Source: Polaribacter cellanae
GTDB lineage: Bacteria > Bacteroidota > Bacteroidia > Flavobacteriales > Flavobacteriaceae
Reading direction: 5' to 3'
Length of the DNA: 64,000 nt
Assembly (NCBI RefSeq): GCF_017569185.1
Contig: NZ_CP071869.1
Coordinates: forward strand, 1,788,001 to 1,852,000
The first letter of the stretch is position 1. Each line of letters begins with the position of its first letter. This document shows positions 1 to 8,426 of the stretch, piece after piece. The translations under genes were made by a program, and so were the position numbers. The notes beneath the pieces are model-generated. The model was not told the origin of the DNA and did no database searches. It worked only from the letters and a program-made list of their open reading frames with translations.

Positions 1-689
1 TTTTGTACCACAGAAACTCCTGCTACTTTGTCTGTTCCTATAATTCCTTTTACTTCTGCAGGTGTAATCATGTTTATTTTACCTGCGTCTTTTAATTCTT
101 GTACTTTTTCTACAGAATCTAAAGCGCCTCTAAATTCGTTTCTTCTGTGAATTAAAGTAACTGAAGAAGCTACATCTGTTAAGAAAATAGACCAGTCTAA
201 AGCAGAGTCTCCCCCTCCAGAAATCACCACTTTTTTATCTCTATAAAATTCTGGATCGCGAATAATGTATTCTACTCCTTTGTCTTCGAAATCTGCAATG
301 TTAGGAATTGGTGGTTTTCTTGGCTCGAAAGAACCTAATCCACCAGCAATTGCAACTACTTTTGCTTGATGTTTTGTACCTTTATTTGTAGTAACTATAA
401 AAGTTTCGTCTTCTTGTTTTTCGATGGTTTCTGCACGTTCGCCTAAGGTAAAGCCTGGTTCAAATTGTTTAATTTGTTCCATTAATTTATCGGTTAAATC
501 GCCTGCTAAAATTTCTGGATATGCAGGAATATCGTAAATTGGTTTTTTGGGATAAATTTCTGAACATTGCCCACCTGCTTGTGGCAAAGCGTCTATTAAA
601 TGGCAACGCAGTTTTAATAATCCTGCTTCAAAAACGGTAAATAATCCTGTGGGCCCTGCACCAATAATTAAAATATCTGTTGTAATCAC
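1..689 (-). CDS. Ferredoxin--NADP reductase-like FAD/NAD(P) oxidoreductase (C-terminus cut off by window)
   Basis: Translated from a GTG at 687-689 on the minus strand, the protein opens ITTDILIIGAGPTGL, an FAD-binding Rossmann motif. A second dinucleotide motif, VVISGGGDSALDW, lies near residue 160 and would bind NADPH. This two-Rossmann layout is typical of thioredoxin-reductase-like enzymes, but no CxxC redox pair is seen between the motifs, which favours the ferredoxin/flavodoxin-NADP reductase type. The reading frame is still open at the window edge. It lies downstream, on the same strand, of the Fe-S genes nifU-like and mrp, so a role in electron supply near Fe-S assembly is plausible. 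No ATG fits the conserved N-terminus better than this GTG. Confidence 0.8.
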   Translation of the reverse strand, partial: MITTDILIIGAGPTGLFTVFEAGLLKLRCHLIDALPQAGGQCSEIYPKKPIYDIPAYPEILAGDLTDKLMEQIKQFEPGFTLGERAETIEKQEDETFIVTTNKGTKHQAKVVAIAGGLGSFEPRKPPIPNIADFEDKGVEYIIRDPEFYRDKKVVISGGGDSALDWSIFLTDVASSVTLIHRRNEFRGALDSVEKVQELKDAGKINMITPAEVKGIIGTDKVAGVSVVQ

Positions 690-711
690 TTTTTTTCTTC
701 TTTATCTATTT

Positions 712-750
712 AGACCTCAAAGGCTTTAAAAATCCTTGAGGTCTTTTTTT
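712..750 (+). terminator. Hairpin with T-tract between the oxidoreductase and NifU-like genes
   Basis: Inverted arms AGACCTCAAAGG and CCTTGAGGTCT enclose a short loop and are followed on the plus strand by a run of seven T. On the plus strand this reads as an intrinsic terminator, although both neighbouring genes are on the minus strand. It may stop antisense transcription or be a dispersed hairpin. The rest of 751-904 holds nothing recognisable. Confidence 0.4.
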
Positions 751-904
751 TCTTTCTCGTGAGCACGTTAAGTTTCGAAATTCCAGGAGAAGTGGCATCC
801 TTTTTTTATTTTTCTTAAAAAAAGATATAACGTAAAACCCCACCTTTTTAAGGAACGCCCAAAATTATATTATTCTGTTTGTTTAAAAGCTGATTTTTAT
901 CAGT

Positions 905-1141
905 TTAAGCTACGTTTATAACTTCTTCTATTTGTGGCGCGTACTTTTTAATGGTTGCTTCCACTCCATTTTTTAGCGTCATTTGGTTTACAGAACAACC
1001 TGTGCAAGCGCCTTCTAATTGTACTTTTACAACAGAATCTTCGATTGAAAGTAACTTAATATTACCACCATCGCTCATTAAAAACGGACGAATTTCATCT
1101 AACGCTTTTTCTACATTGTCTAGTGTTTCTTGTGTTGTCAT
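905..1141 (-). CDS. NifU-like C-terminal domain Fe-S scaffold protein
   Basis: A 78-residue protein consisting only of the NifU C-terminal (Nfu) domain. The conserved CxxC, in GACTGCSVNQ near residues 45-54, is the site that binds an Fe4S4 cluster between two subunits in Nfu proteins. The LSIEDSVVKVQLEGAC segment is the characteristic strand before the motif. It starts 3 bases after the mrp stop on the minus strand, so the two are almost certainly co-transcribed and act together in building and delivering Fe-S clusters. Length is typical for stand-alone flavobacterial Nfu proteins. Confidence 0.92.
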   Translation of the reverse strand: MTTQETLDNVEKALDEIRPFLMSDGGNIKLLSIEDSVVKVQLEGACTGCSVNQMTLKNGVEATIKKYAPQIEEVINVA

Positions 1142-1144
1142 ATT

Positions 1145-2290
1145 TTATTTTTTTACTGAACTGCAACCACTCATTGTTGTAATTCTAACAATTTCTGTTG
1201 GAGGTAAATTTTCGTTTCTTTTTAAAAGTTGAGCCACCATTTCTTTGGTAATATTGTTAAAAGCTTCTTCTAAAAGAGTACCTTCTTGTAACGCCACTGG
1301 ATGCCCAACATCGCTAGATTCACGAATGCTTTGTACTAAAGGAATTTCGCCTAAAAATTGCGTTTTTATATCTTCTGCCAAGTTTTTTGCGCCATCTTTT
1401 CCAAAAATGTAATATTTATTATCTGGTAATTCTTCTGGCGTAAAATATGCCATATTTTCTACGATTCCTAAAACTGGAACGTTAATGTTTTCTTGCTGAA
1501 ACATGGCAACTCCTTTTTTAGCATCTGCCAATGCAATATTTTGTGGTGTACTTACTACAACTGCGCCATTTATTGGCAATGCTTGTACAATTGATAAATG
1601 CACATCTCCTGTACCTGGTGGTAAATCGATTAAAAGAAAATCTAATTCGCCCCAGTCTCCATCGAAAATAAGCTGATTTAATGCTTTTGAAGCCATTGGT
1701 CCTCTCCAAATTACAGCTTGGTTTGGATCGGTAAAAAACCCTAAAGATAATAATTTTACTCCGTAATTTTCGATGGGTTTCATTTTCGAACGTCCATCTA
1801 CTTTTACAGAAAGTGGTCTTTCTTTCTCTACATCGAACATAATATGTTGCGATGGTCCATAAACATCGGCATCTAAAATACCTACATTAAAGCCCATTTT
1901 CGATAGTGAAATTGCTGTATTTGCTGTAATTGTAGATTTACCAACGCCACCTTTTCCTGATGCAATTGCAATAATGTTTTTAATATTTGGAATTTCCTTA
2001 CCACGAATTTGATTCGGGTTTGAATTTTCTTTGGCAACTGGTTTTTCTACTGTTACATTTACTTTTATGTCTATATCTTCAGAAACATTGCTTTTAATCG
2101 CTTTTATAATTTCTGACTCAACTTTCTTTTTCGCCTGTAATGTTGGATTGTTAATTGTAATTTCTACAATTACTTCTTTACCAAATATTACTACGTTTTT
2201 TAAGTTGTTATTTTCCACCAAACTTTTTCCTTCTCCAGGAGCTGTTATGGTTTCTAATGCTTGTTGTATGTCTTTTTTGTTAAAACTCAT
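1145..2290 (-). CDS. mrp: Mrp/NBP35-family P-loop ATPase, Fe-S cluster carrier
   Basis: A 381-residue protein with an N-terminal MIP18-like domain (about residues 1-85) followed by a deviant Walker A motif GKGGVGKST at 112-120. This is the signature of the Mrp/ApbC ATPases that carry Fe4S4 clusters to apoproteins. Further ParA/MinD-type motifs are visible, including GILDADVYGPS and LLIDLPPGTGD. The C-terminus ends in MSGCSSVKK, a cysteine-bearing tail. It is the first gene of a minus-strand pair with the nifU-like gene. Start chosen at the ATG giving MSFNKKDI, which begins the MIP18 fold at the expected place. Confidence 0.93.
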   Translation of the reverse strand: MSFNKKDIQQALETITAPGEGKSLVENNNLKNVVIFGKEVIVEITINNPTLQAKKKVESEIIKAIKSNVSEDIDIKVNVTVEKPVAKENSNPNQIRGKEIPNIKNIIAIASGKGGVGKSTITANTAISLSKMGFNVGILDADVYGPSQHIMFDVEKERPLSVKVDGRSKMKPIENYGVKLLSLGFFTDPNQAVIWRGPMASKALNQLIFDGDWGELDFLLIDLPPGTGDVHLSIVQALPINGAVVVSTPQNIALADAKKGVAMFQQENINVPVLGIVENMAYFTPEELPDNKYYIFGKDGAKNLAEDIKTQFLGEIPLVQSIRESSDVGHPVALQEGTLLEEAFNNITKEMVAQLLKRNENLPPTEIVRITTMSGCSSVKK

Positions 2291-2799
2291 TTTTTTTCGA
2301 ATGTCAGGTCGAGCGCAATCGAGACCTTATATATTTGTTTGTTCTATAAAAACCTCTCATAAGCTGCGCTTTTATCTTCAAATTAAAATGTTTTTAATTT
2401 TTTAATAATGCTTAAGAAGACTATTTATAGTTTTAATTAAGATTTAATCTTGATTACAAAGATACACTTAACTGTTTAAAAAAGAAAGCTTGTGGATTGT
2501 GAATATTTATAGATTGATAAGTGGAAATGATGGTTGTTTTTTTCTTGCAAAGTTTTTTTCTCGAAAAAACGCAAAGATGCAAAGACTCAAAGGGTATTTG
2601 TTAAAACTGAGTGTTTTTTTACCACATAGCATAGAAAACATAGCCAATCTTTGTGAGTGCTGTGTTTATCTGTGAATCACGTCGCAACAATCTGTGAAAA
2701 TTTGTGAAATCTGTGTCTTTTTTTAATTTTTTATAATCATAATTTAAAAAAAACTCTGCGAATCTCTTTAATTCTCTGTAAAACTCTGTGTAATAAATT
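2291..2799. other. Intergenic region with dispersed repeats
   Basis: No gene is supported here. Positions 2306-2327 hold a GC-richer imperfect palindrome (AGGTCGAGCGCAATCGAGACC) whose reverse complement recurs at 9299-9319, so it is a dispersed extragenic repeat. From about 2640 to 2795 the DNA is built of degenerate CTGTGAATCT / CTCTGTAAAACTCTG words, a simple repeat that recurs on the other side of the following gene. The small ORF at 2490-2675 runs through this material and is not credible. Confidence 0.6.
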
Positions 2800-3175
2800 T
2801 TAAGATAACTCTTCCATCGGATTCCAAAAAACAGTTTCTAAATCCTGAATTTGATTTTCAACAACCACAATTCCTTCGCTTTCTAATAATTGTTGCATTA
2901 GATTTGTGCCATCGAAATGATGTTTTCCTGTTAATAATCCTTTTTTATTGACAACTCTATGTGCTGGAACTTCTTTTTTTTGATTATGAGAATTATTCAT
3001 TGCCCAACCCACCATTCTTGCAGATTTTGCAGCACCTAAATACGTAGCAATTGCGCCATAACTTGTTACTCTTCCATGTGGAATTAAACGTGCCACTTTA
3101 TACACTTTATCAAAAAAATTATCTGACTCTTTCATTTTTGAAAGATAGGAAATATACACAGAGTTTTACAGAGAA
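2772..3175. repeat. Perfect 20-bp inverted repeat flanking the alkyltransferase-like gene
   Basis: The 20 bases at 2772-2791 (starting TTCTCTGTAAAA) are the exact reverse complement of 3156-3175 (ending TTTTACAGAGAA). They flank the ATL gene on both sides and sit in longer stretches of CTGTG-type repeat words. They may be the ends of a small mobile unit or copies of a common extragenic repeat that inserted on each side. No target duplication is evident. Confidence 0.6.
2800..3135 (-). CDS. Alkyltransferase-like (ATL) DNA-repair protein, MGMT family without the catalytic cysteine
   Basis: 111 residues from the ATG giving MKESDNFFDKVYKVA. It matches the C-terminal domain of O6-methylguanine-DNA methyltransferase (VPHGRVTSYGAIA; ARMVGWAMN, the DNA-binding helix). 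The active-site PCHRV is replaced by PAHRVV, so the alkyl-accepting cysteine is missing. That is the defining feature of ATL proteins, which bind alkylated bases and hand them to nucleotide excision repair. An upstream in-frame ATG at 3159 would add eight residues that overlap the flanking repeat, so the shorter start is preferred. Confidence 0.88.
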   Translation of the reverse strand: MKESDNFFDKVYKVARLIPHGRVTSYGAIATYLGAAKSARMVGWAMNNSHNQKKEVPAHRVVNKKGLLTGKHHFDGTNLMQQLLESEGIVVVENQIQDLETVFWNPMEELS

Positions 3176-3383
3176 AAGCACAGAGATTCACAAGATTTAA
3201 AAAAATATTTTTGATAAATACTTGTTATTTCGCCTTTTCGCTTCTTAAGCTTACCAAATGAGTACTTAGAAAACATATAAAACGCTTCAATAAGCTTAGT
3301 GCAATATTATTAGGTATTAGTCCCTAAATTTAATTATTATCGAATTTAAAGAAAAATTAGCGAATTCGTCGCAAATAAAACGT

Positions 3384-4055
3384 CTAATACTTCAATCGAA
3401 ATTGAATGTATGTAATAGGTTTGTTTACTGCTAAATATTGGTTCTCGTAAAAAGTTTGTGTTTCCACTACTTCTTTTGGAGCGCCTTCGTTTTTATATAC
3501 TGTATGGTTTGCGTATAAAACTTCATGCCCTTCTCCATGTAACAACCCTAAAGTGTAACCGTGCATAAATTCGCTATCGGTTTTTAGGTTTACAATGCCT
3601 TTCTCGTTTAAAATATGATGATATTTCTTCAAGAAATCTACATTTGTCATTCTGTGTTTTGTACGCTTGTACTTTATTTGTGGATCTGGGAAGGTAATCC
3701 AAATTTCGGAAACTTCGTTTTCTGCAAAAATAAAGTCTACCAACTCGATTTGTGTTCTTACAAATGCCACGTTTGGCAAATTTTCTTCGAGAGCCGTTTT
3801 TGCTCCTCGCCAAAAACGAGCACCTTTAATATCGATTCCAATATAGTTTTTATTTGGGTTTTTTCTTGCCAAGGCAATTGTATACTCGCCTTTACCACAA
3901 CCCAATTCTACGATAATAGGATTCTCGTTTCCAAAAAAAGAATGCCATTTACCTTTGTAAGTAAAGTTGGTTACAACTTCTTCTCTCGTTGGTTGAATGA
4001 CATTTTTAAACGTTTCATTTTCTTTGAAACGTTTTAGTTTATTTTTGCTTCCCAA
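3384..4055 (-). CDS. trmB: tRNA (guanosine(46)-N7)-methyltransferase
   Basis: 223 residues. The SAM-binding motif I is VELGCGKGEYT (about residues 49-59), and the family-specific TFPDPQIKYKRTKHRM occurs near residues 120-135, followed by VNLKTDS. TrmB methylates G46 in the variable loop of tRNAs to m7G using S-adenosylmethionine. Length is normal for the family. The next minus-strand gene upstream ends 10 bases away from its start, so the two probably share a transcript. The DNA from 3176 to 3383 holds only the CTGTG-type repeat and no other visible signal. Confidence 0.93.
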   Translation of the reverse strand: MGSKNKLKRFKENETFKNVIQPTREEVVTNFTYKGKWHSFFGNENPIIVELGCGKGEYTIALARKNPNKNYIGIDIKGARFWRGAKTALEENLPNVAFVRTQIELVDFIFAENEVSEIWITFPDPQIKYKRTKHRMTNVDFLKKYHHILNEKGIVNLKTDSEFMHGYTLGLLHGEGHEVLYANHTVYKNEGAPKEVVETQTFYENQYLAVNKPITYIQFRLKY

Positions 4056-4064
4056 GGTGTAAAA

Positions 4065-4286
4065 TTATGCTCTATCTTCTGTTCCTTCTCTTACAAATCG
4101 CTTAGATTCTTTCATCCAGTAGGCAAAAAGAACTAATAAAACTAATAGAAAAAACCAGTTTACTGCGTTAGAAACCCACCATCCAAAATCTGCATGTGCT
4201 ACACTTGTACGTAACCATTCAAAAGGGATGAATAAGAGATCTGTAAATAAACTACCAATCCATCTAAAAATATTGCTTGCTATCAT
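4065..4286 (-). CDS. Small conserved membrane protein (DUF6341-like)
   Basis: 73 residues with an N-terminal amphipathic stretch (IFRWIGSLFTDLLFIPFEWLR) and one clear transmembrane segment, WFFLLVLLVLFAYWM, followed by a charged tail KESKRFVREGTEDRA. The layout fits a small inner-membrane protein often seen beside trmB in Flavobacteriaceae. The family name is from memory and its function is unknown. Divergent from the next gene across 42 bases, in which both promoters must lie; TATCTTTA at about 4295 resembles a -7 box for the plus-strand gene. Confidence 0.7.
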   Translation of the reverse strand: MIASNIFRWIGSLFTDLLFIPFEWLRTSVAHADFGWWVSNAVNWFFLLVLLVLFAYWMKESKRFVREGTEDRA

Positions 4287-4328
4287 AACTTAATTATCTT
4301 TACAGTGCAAAAATAACAAAAGAAAACG

Positions 4329-5258
4329 ATGTTAGCCAATTTTTTAAGCAAATCTAAACCAATCAATTTTATTGTGCTTTTAGCACTATTCTTTTGTGTC
4401 TTTTTATTTGATGCAATTACAGTATATGCTTCCAAAGCTTTTACGCTTACTATTTTTATGGAAAATCTTGGCTTTTTATTGCTTTTTTTACTCATATTTT
4501 TCTTTTATAATTTTGTGATTTCTAAGAACAGCTTAACAAAAGACAATAGCTACGCGTTCTTTATTTTTACAGTGTTTTTAAGTTATTTTATTGTAAAATT
4601 ATTTTCTTTTAAAGTGCTTTTTTTATTGCTGATTTACATGCTATTTCTAAGAAAAATTTACAGCTTAAAATCTTCAAAAAAAGTGCTTCAAAAATTATTT
4701 GATAGTGGTTTTTGGCTCGCTATTTTATTTTTTATCGAACCTTTTTCTGCAATGTTTGCATTGCTAATTTATGTAGCAACTTATGTGCACCATAAAATTA
4801 CAATACACACTTTGCTAACGCCAATTGTTGGTTTTTGTGCTCCTTTATTTATTTATTATGCGTATTGTTTGTGGTTTAACGAAGTAGCTCTTTTTGCAAA
4901 TATGTTTGTTTTTAAGCAGTTTAATGAAATTTCTTTTTATGCTGAAAATAATTTTTATTGGATTGTAATTGCCATATTAACATTTACAGTTGTTGGCTAT
5001 TTCTTAAAAACTCCAAAAGCACTTTCTGTAAATAATTCTTTTAAGAAAAACTGGATTATTTTAACATTCAATTTAATAATATCCATTTTTTTCTTGCTTT
5101 TAATTCCTGAAAAAACGGGTGTAGAAATTCTTTTTCTTATTTTTCCAGCAGCTGTAGTTGTTGCAAACGGACTTGAAATGATAAAGAACGATTTAATTAA
5201 GAATGTCGTTTTCTATTTATTGTTAATTAGCTCAGTATTATATACAGTATTGCTATAA
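4329..5258 (+). CDS. Polytopic membrane protein (DUF6427-like)
   Basis: 309 residues, almost entirely hydrophobic, with about nine predicted transmembrane helices (for example IVLLALFFCVFLFDAI, NLGFLLLFLLIFFFY and the C-terminal VVFYLLLISSVLYTVLL). No catalytic motif is recognised. A 6-bp overlap of its 3' end with the 3' end of upp shows tight convergent packing. The family assignment rests on length, topology and position and is tentative. Function unknown. Confidence 0.7.
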   Translation: MLANFLSKSKPINFIVLLALFFCVFLFDAITVYASKAFTLTIFMENLGFLLLFLLIFFFYNFVISKNSLTKDNSYAFFIFTVFLSYFIVKLFSFKVLFLLLIYMLFLRKIYSLKSSKKVLQKLFDSGFWLAILFFIEPFSAMFALLIYVATYVHHKITIHTLLTPIVGFCAPLFIYYAYCLWFNEVALFANMFVFKQFNEISFYAENNFYWIVIAILTFTVVGYFLKTPKALSVNNSFKKNWIILTFNLIISIFFLLLIPEKTGVEILFLIFPAAVVVANGLEMIKNDLIKNVVFYLLLISSVLYTVLL

Positions 5259-5906
5259 TTTTGTTCCGTAAGCCAAATCTCCTGCATCTCCCAAACCTGG
5301 TACGATGTAGCCTTTATCGTTTAATTTATCGTCTATTGTAGCAATCCATAATTTTGTGTTTTCTGGAAAATAATTTTTAATAAAATCGACACCTTCTTTA
5401 GAACCAATTACAGCAACAATATGAATCTCTTTTGGAATTCCATATTTTTTAATTGCTTCGTAAACAGCAACTAAACTTTGCCCAGTTGCCAACATTGGGT
5501 CTGCCAGCAATAACGTTTTATTATCAATTGATGGCGATGCAAAATATTCGACAACAATTTCGAATTTATTATCGTTTTTAGGATGATGCCTGTATGCAGA
5601 AATAAACGCATTTTCTGCATCATCGAAATAATTTAAAAGACCTTGGTGTAAAGGTAAACCTGCTCTTAAAATGGAGCACAAAACAACATCATTATAAGAC
5701 AATTGTATTTTTTTCTTTCCTAAAGGAGTTTTAACATACACACCCGAATACGATAATTTTTTACTTAATTCGTAGCCTAAAACTTCGCCAATTCTTTCGA
5801 TATTTCTTCGAAATCGAAGCGAATCTTTTTGAATGTTAACATCTCTAATTTCTGCGATAAATTTATTTAAGATTGAATTCTTTTCAGCAATATGATGTAT
5901 TTCCAT
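5253..5906 (-). CDS. upp: Uracil phosphoribosyltransferase
   Basis: 217 residues from the ATG giving MEIHHIAEKNSILN. The 5-phosphoribosyl-1-pyrophosphate binding motif is LLADPMLATGQSL, and the uracil-binding C-terminus GYIVPGLGDAGDLAYGTKL is the family hallmark. The enzyme salvages uracil to UMP using PRPP. The longer in-frame start at 5948 adds 14 residues that run into a terminator-like hairpin and lack homology, so it is rejected. It converges on the DUF6427-like gene. Confidence 0.93.
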   Translation of the reverse strand: MEIHHIAEKNSILNKFIAEIRDVNIQKDSLRFRRNIERIGEVLGYELSKKLSYSGVYVKTPLGKKKIQLSYNDVVLCSILRAGLPLHQGLLNYFDDAENAFISAYRHHPKNDNKFEIVVEYFASPSIDNKTLLLADPMLATGQSLVAVYEAIKKYGIPKEIHIVAVIGSKEGVDFIKNYFPENTKLWIATIDDKLNDKGYIVPGLGDAGDLAYGTKL

Positions 5907-5939
5907 TTGTAATGTCTTTCTAACAAAATTACAAAAAAG

Positions 5940-5971
5940 AAAGCGCAATTTTAAAAGTAAAATTGCGCTTT
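5940..5971 (-). terminator. Intrinsic terminator of the following outer-membrane-like gene
   Basis: Thirteen-base arms AAAGCGCAATTTT / AAAATTGCGCTTT enclose a short loop. On the minus strand the stem is followed by CTTTCTTTTTTG. It lies just downstream of the minus-strand gene ending at 5993. Confidence 0.75.
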
Positions 5972-5992
5972 AAAATACTATTTTATGTAGCT

Positions 5993-6565
5993 TTAGAAAT
6001 TATACCCAAAACGTACAGAAAAATCGCCTAACCAACCACTGGCAGAAGAGTTTTTACTTGAAATAAAACCATAACCATACCCAAGTCTTAATTCAAAATC
6101 GAAATTAGACCCTAAATCTCTTCGAATTCCCCAGGAAGGAATAATCGTAAAAAAACCACTGTTAATTGTTACATTCTTATTATTAGAGATAATAAACCAA
6201 TTAGGATTATATTTTGTTCTTAAACTAAAAAAATTGGCTGCATTATTTTTAACGGATCTTCCTTTTTTAGTTCTTTCCTCAAAATTATAATACCATCTTG
6301 GTTCTAAAGATAATGCTGGCAATAAAATATATTGATATTTTGGGGTATCGTTACTTCCATAAGAAAATCCTGCATCTAAACCTATTTCGGTTCGCAAAGC
6401 AAACTCATTATTTAATCTGGCTTCGTTGTAAACCCAAGCACCTAAAATACCTGTTTGAACTCCATACATAGATTTTTTTACACCTACTTTATCTTTACTG
6501 TTTTGAGAAAATAAAAAAAAGGTTGAAAAAAGAAATGCGACTGCTAATAAAGATTGTTTATTCAT
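5993..6565 (-). CDS. Predicted secreted outer-membrane beta-barrel protein
   Basis: 190 residues. A Sec signal peptide is visible (MNKQSLLAVAFLFSTFFLFS, cleavage near SQN). The mature part has alternating hydrophobic/aromatic strands (YKYNPNW-like, FDFELRLGYGYGF) and ends in VRFGYNF, a terminal phenylalanine typical of outer-membrane barrels. No specific family is recognised. It is a single-gene unit with its own terminator at 5940-5971. Function unknown. Confidence 0.7.
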   Translation of the reverse strand: MNKQSLLAVAFLFSTFFLFSQNSKDKVGVKKSMYGVQTGILGAWVYNEARLNNEFALRTEIGLDAGFSYGSNDTPKYQYILLPALSLEPRWYYNFEERTKKGRSVKNNAANFFSLRTKYNPNWFIISNNKNVTINSGFFTIIPSWGIRRDLGSNFDFELRLGYGYGFISSKNSSASGWLGDFSVRFGYNF

Positions 6566-6714
6566 TATATAATTGTTTTGGATTGATTACTAAAAAGAAA
6601 ACTCTAAACAAAAACTATGCCATAAAAAATATTTTTTTCGAGCAATTTTATCGCAAAAAAATGTATCTTGTACCTTATTAAGGTAAATTTTAAGAACTAA
6701 AAAAAATAAAAAAA

Positions 6715-7185
6715 ATGGGAATTTTTTCATTTATTAAAAATGCAGGAGCAAAAGTTTTTGGTATTGGTAAAACAACAGAAGAAGAAAATGCAGAAAAATC
6801 TGAACAGTTAAGAAACGTAATTACAACCTTAGGTTTAGAGGTAAAAGATTTATCTATTGAGGTAGATGACGATGCTGTAAAACTTTGGGGAGAAGCTTTA
6901 GATTTGGCGACCAAAGAAAAAGTAGTTTTAGTCGTAGGAAATACCAATGGAGTTGCCTCTGTGGAAGATAATATGTCTGTTGCAGAAATAGCAATTATCG
7001 AAGAAGCAGAAATGGCAAAATTCCACACTGTAGAAAGTGGAGATACTTTAGGTAAAATTGCCAAAGAATATTATGGAAATGCTATGAAATATCCTGTAAT
7101 TTTTGAAGCGAACAAACCTATGTTATCTCACCCAGACAAAATTTATCCTGGGCAGGTTTTAAGAATTCCGCCTTTAGTGGATTAA
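6715..7185 (+). CDS. BON and LysM domain protein (YgaU/Kbp-like)
   Basis: 156 residues. Residues about 25-95 form a BON domain (VKDLSIEVDDDAVKLWGEA). Residues about 102-150 form a LysM domain with the classic opening HTVESGDTLGKIAKEYYG and ending PGQVLRIP. The two-domain order matches the E. coli K+-binding protein Kbp (YgaU). The N-terminus GIFSFIKNAGAKVFG is also typical, and no signal peptide is present. The gene stands alone, followed by a terminator. A TATCTTG box near 6664 could be its -7 element. Confidence 0.88.
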   Translation: MGIFSFIKNAGAKVFGIGKTTEEENAEKSEQLRNVITTLGLEVKDLSIEVDDDAVKLWGEALDLATKEKVVLVVGNTNGVASVEDNMSVAEIAIIEEAEMAKFHTVESGDTLGKIAKEYYGNAMKYPVIFEANKPMLSHPDKIYPGQVLRIPPLVD

Positions 7186-7225
7186 ACTAAAAAAAAAATC
7201 AACCAAAAGTTAATTAACCTAACTT

Positions 7226-7261
7226 AAAAGAGTTTCAATTTATTTTGAAGCTCTTTTTTTA
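7226..7261 (+). terminator. Intrinsic terminator of the BON/LysM gene
   Basis: Arms AAAGAGTTTCAA and TTGAAGCTCTTT with a six-base loop, followed by a run of T. Located 41 bases after the BON/LysM stop codon. Confidence 0.8.
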
Positions 7262-7319
7262 CGCCTAGTTTTAAAATTATCCTCAACTTTGCAAATTCAT
7301 TTTTCTTACATAAATTATT

Positions 7320-8207
7320 ATGAATAAAAGAGTTTTAGCATTAATTGCAGTTACCATTGCTACAATAATCTATGGGGTAAATTACACCATTGCAAAAGAT
7401 GTTATGCCCATGTACATAAAACCTTATGGCTTTATTTTTATTAGGGTCTTAGGTGCTACTGCCATTTTTTGGGTTTTAGGTTTGTTTGTAAAATCTCAAA
7501 AAATAGAAAAAGAAGATTATAAAAAAATTCTTTTAGCTTCCTTTTTTGGAGTTGGTTTAAATATGTTGTCTTTCTTTAAAGGTCTAAGCCTAACAACGCC
7601 CATAAGTGCTTCTGTAATGATGGTAACTTCGCCAATTATGGTGCTTGTTTTTTCGAGTATTCTTATTCGAAAAGCGATTGGAAAACAACGAATAATTGGT
7701 GTATTTATCGGTTTAATTGGTACTATTTTACTAATTACCTATGGAAGTTCTTCAAAAGGAACTGCAACCAATAACAATCTTGGTAATTTCTTGGTTTTTG
7801 TTAATGCTTCCTCCTATGGTTTGTATTTAGTTTTGGCGAAAAATTTAATTAAAAAATACCATCCGCTTGTTTTTGTAAAATGGCTCTATTTATTCGGACT
7901 TATTTTTATAATTCCTGTTGGTTATTGGGAGTTTTCGGAAATTGTTTGGGAGGCAATTCCTACTAATATGTATTGGAATATTGGTTTTGTGGTTGTTTTT
8001 ACAACGTGTATCACTTACTTATTCAACTTATATGGTTTATCGAAATTAAAACCAACAACTGTAAGTGTTTTTATTTATTTACAACCTGTAATTGCTTCTA
8101 TTTATGCCTTAATTGTAGGTAGCGATTCTTTAAATTTGGTAAAAATAGGTGCTACTTTATTAATCTTTTTTGGTGTTTATTTGGTAACAAAGCAGGTGAA
8201 AAAATAA
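7320..8207 (+). CDS. EamA/DMT-superfamily transporter
   Basis: 295 residues with ten predicted transmembrane helices arranged as two EamA repeats (first from ALIAVTIATIIYGVNY, second from NNLGNFLVFVNASSYGLY). The GLNMLSFFKGLSLT and TPISASVMMVTSPIMV segments are typical of drug/metabolite transporters of the inner membrane. Substrate cannot be read from sequence. A CAACTTTG box at 7284-7291 resembles a Bacteroidetes -7 element placed about 30 bases before the ATG. Single-gene unit. Confidence 0.88.
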   Translation: MNKRVLALIAVTIATIIYGVNYTIAKDVMPMYIKPYGFIFIRVLGATAIFWVLGLFVKSQKIEKEDYKKILLASFFGVGLNMLSFFKGLSLTTPISASVMMVTSPIMVLVFSSILIRKAIGKQRIIGVFIGLIGTILLITYGSSSKGTATNNNLGNFLVFVNASSYGLYLVLAKNLIKKYHPLVFVKWLYLFGLIFIIPVGYWEFSEIVWEAIPTNMYWNIGFVVVFTTCITYLFNLYGLSKLKPTTVSVFIYLQPVIASIYALIVGSDSLNLVKIGATLLIFFGVYLVTKQVKK

Positions 8208-8250
8208 ACACGAATTTCGCTAAAAACACGAATTAATTTTAATAAAATAA

Positions 8251-8329
8251 TGCCACGAATTCACGAATTATTTTTTAAAATATACTGATTATTTTTTAGG
8301 AAAGAAACAAAATTCGTGAATTTGTGGCA
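8251..8329. repeat. Long inverted repeat, possible stem-loop
   Basis: A 19-base left arm at 8251-8269 (TGCCACGAATTCACGAATT) pairs with 8311-8329 at 18 of 19 positions. The arms are 41 bases apart. Further CACGAATT words occur at 8209-8235. It may form a transcript 3' structure for the EamA gene or be a dispersed palindromic repeat. No T-tract follows. Confidence 0.6.
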
Positions 8330-8394
8330 ATAAAACTTAACGAGTTTGTCTTGTATTTTACTTCAATAATAGCTCAAAAAAACATTATTAAAAC

Positions 8395-8402
8395 TATATT
8401 TG
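8395..8402 (+). promoter_or_regulatory. Bacteroidetes -7 box for the YicC-like gene
   Basis: TATATTTG matches the TAnnTTTG consensus exactly. It overlaps an upstream in-frame start at 8400, which therefore cannot be translated from this promoter. This supports the ATG at 8427. No clear -33 TTTG is visible. Confidence 0.6.
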
Positions 8403-8426
8403 CAACTTATTAAAAACGACGAATTT

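Noticed and set aside
951..1232. Plus-strand ORF over the NifU-like gene, and similar shadows over mrp, trmB, yicC, M23 and upp
   Set aside because: They oppose well-identified genes with clear motifs and show none of their own.
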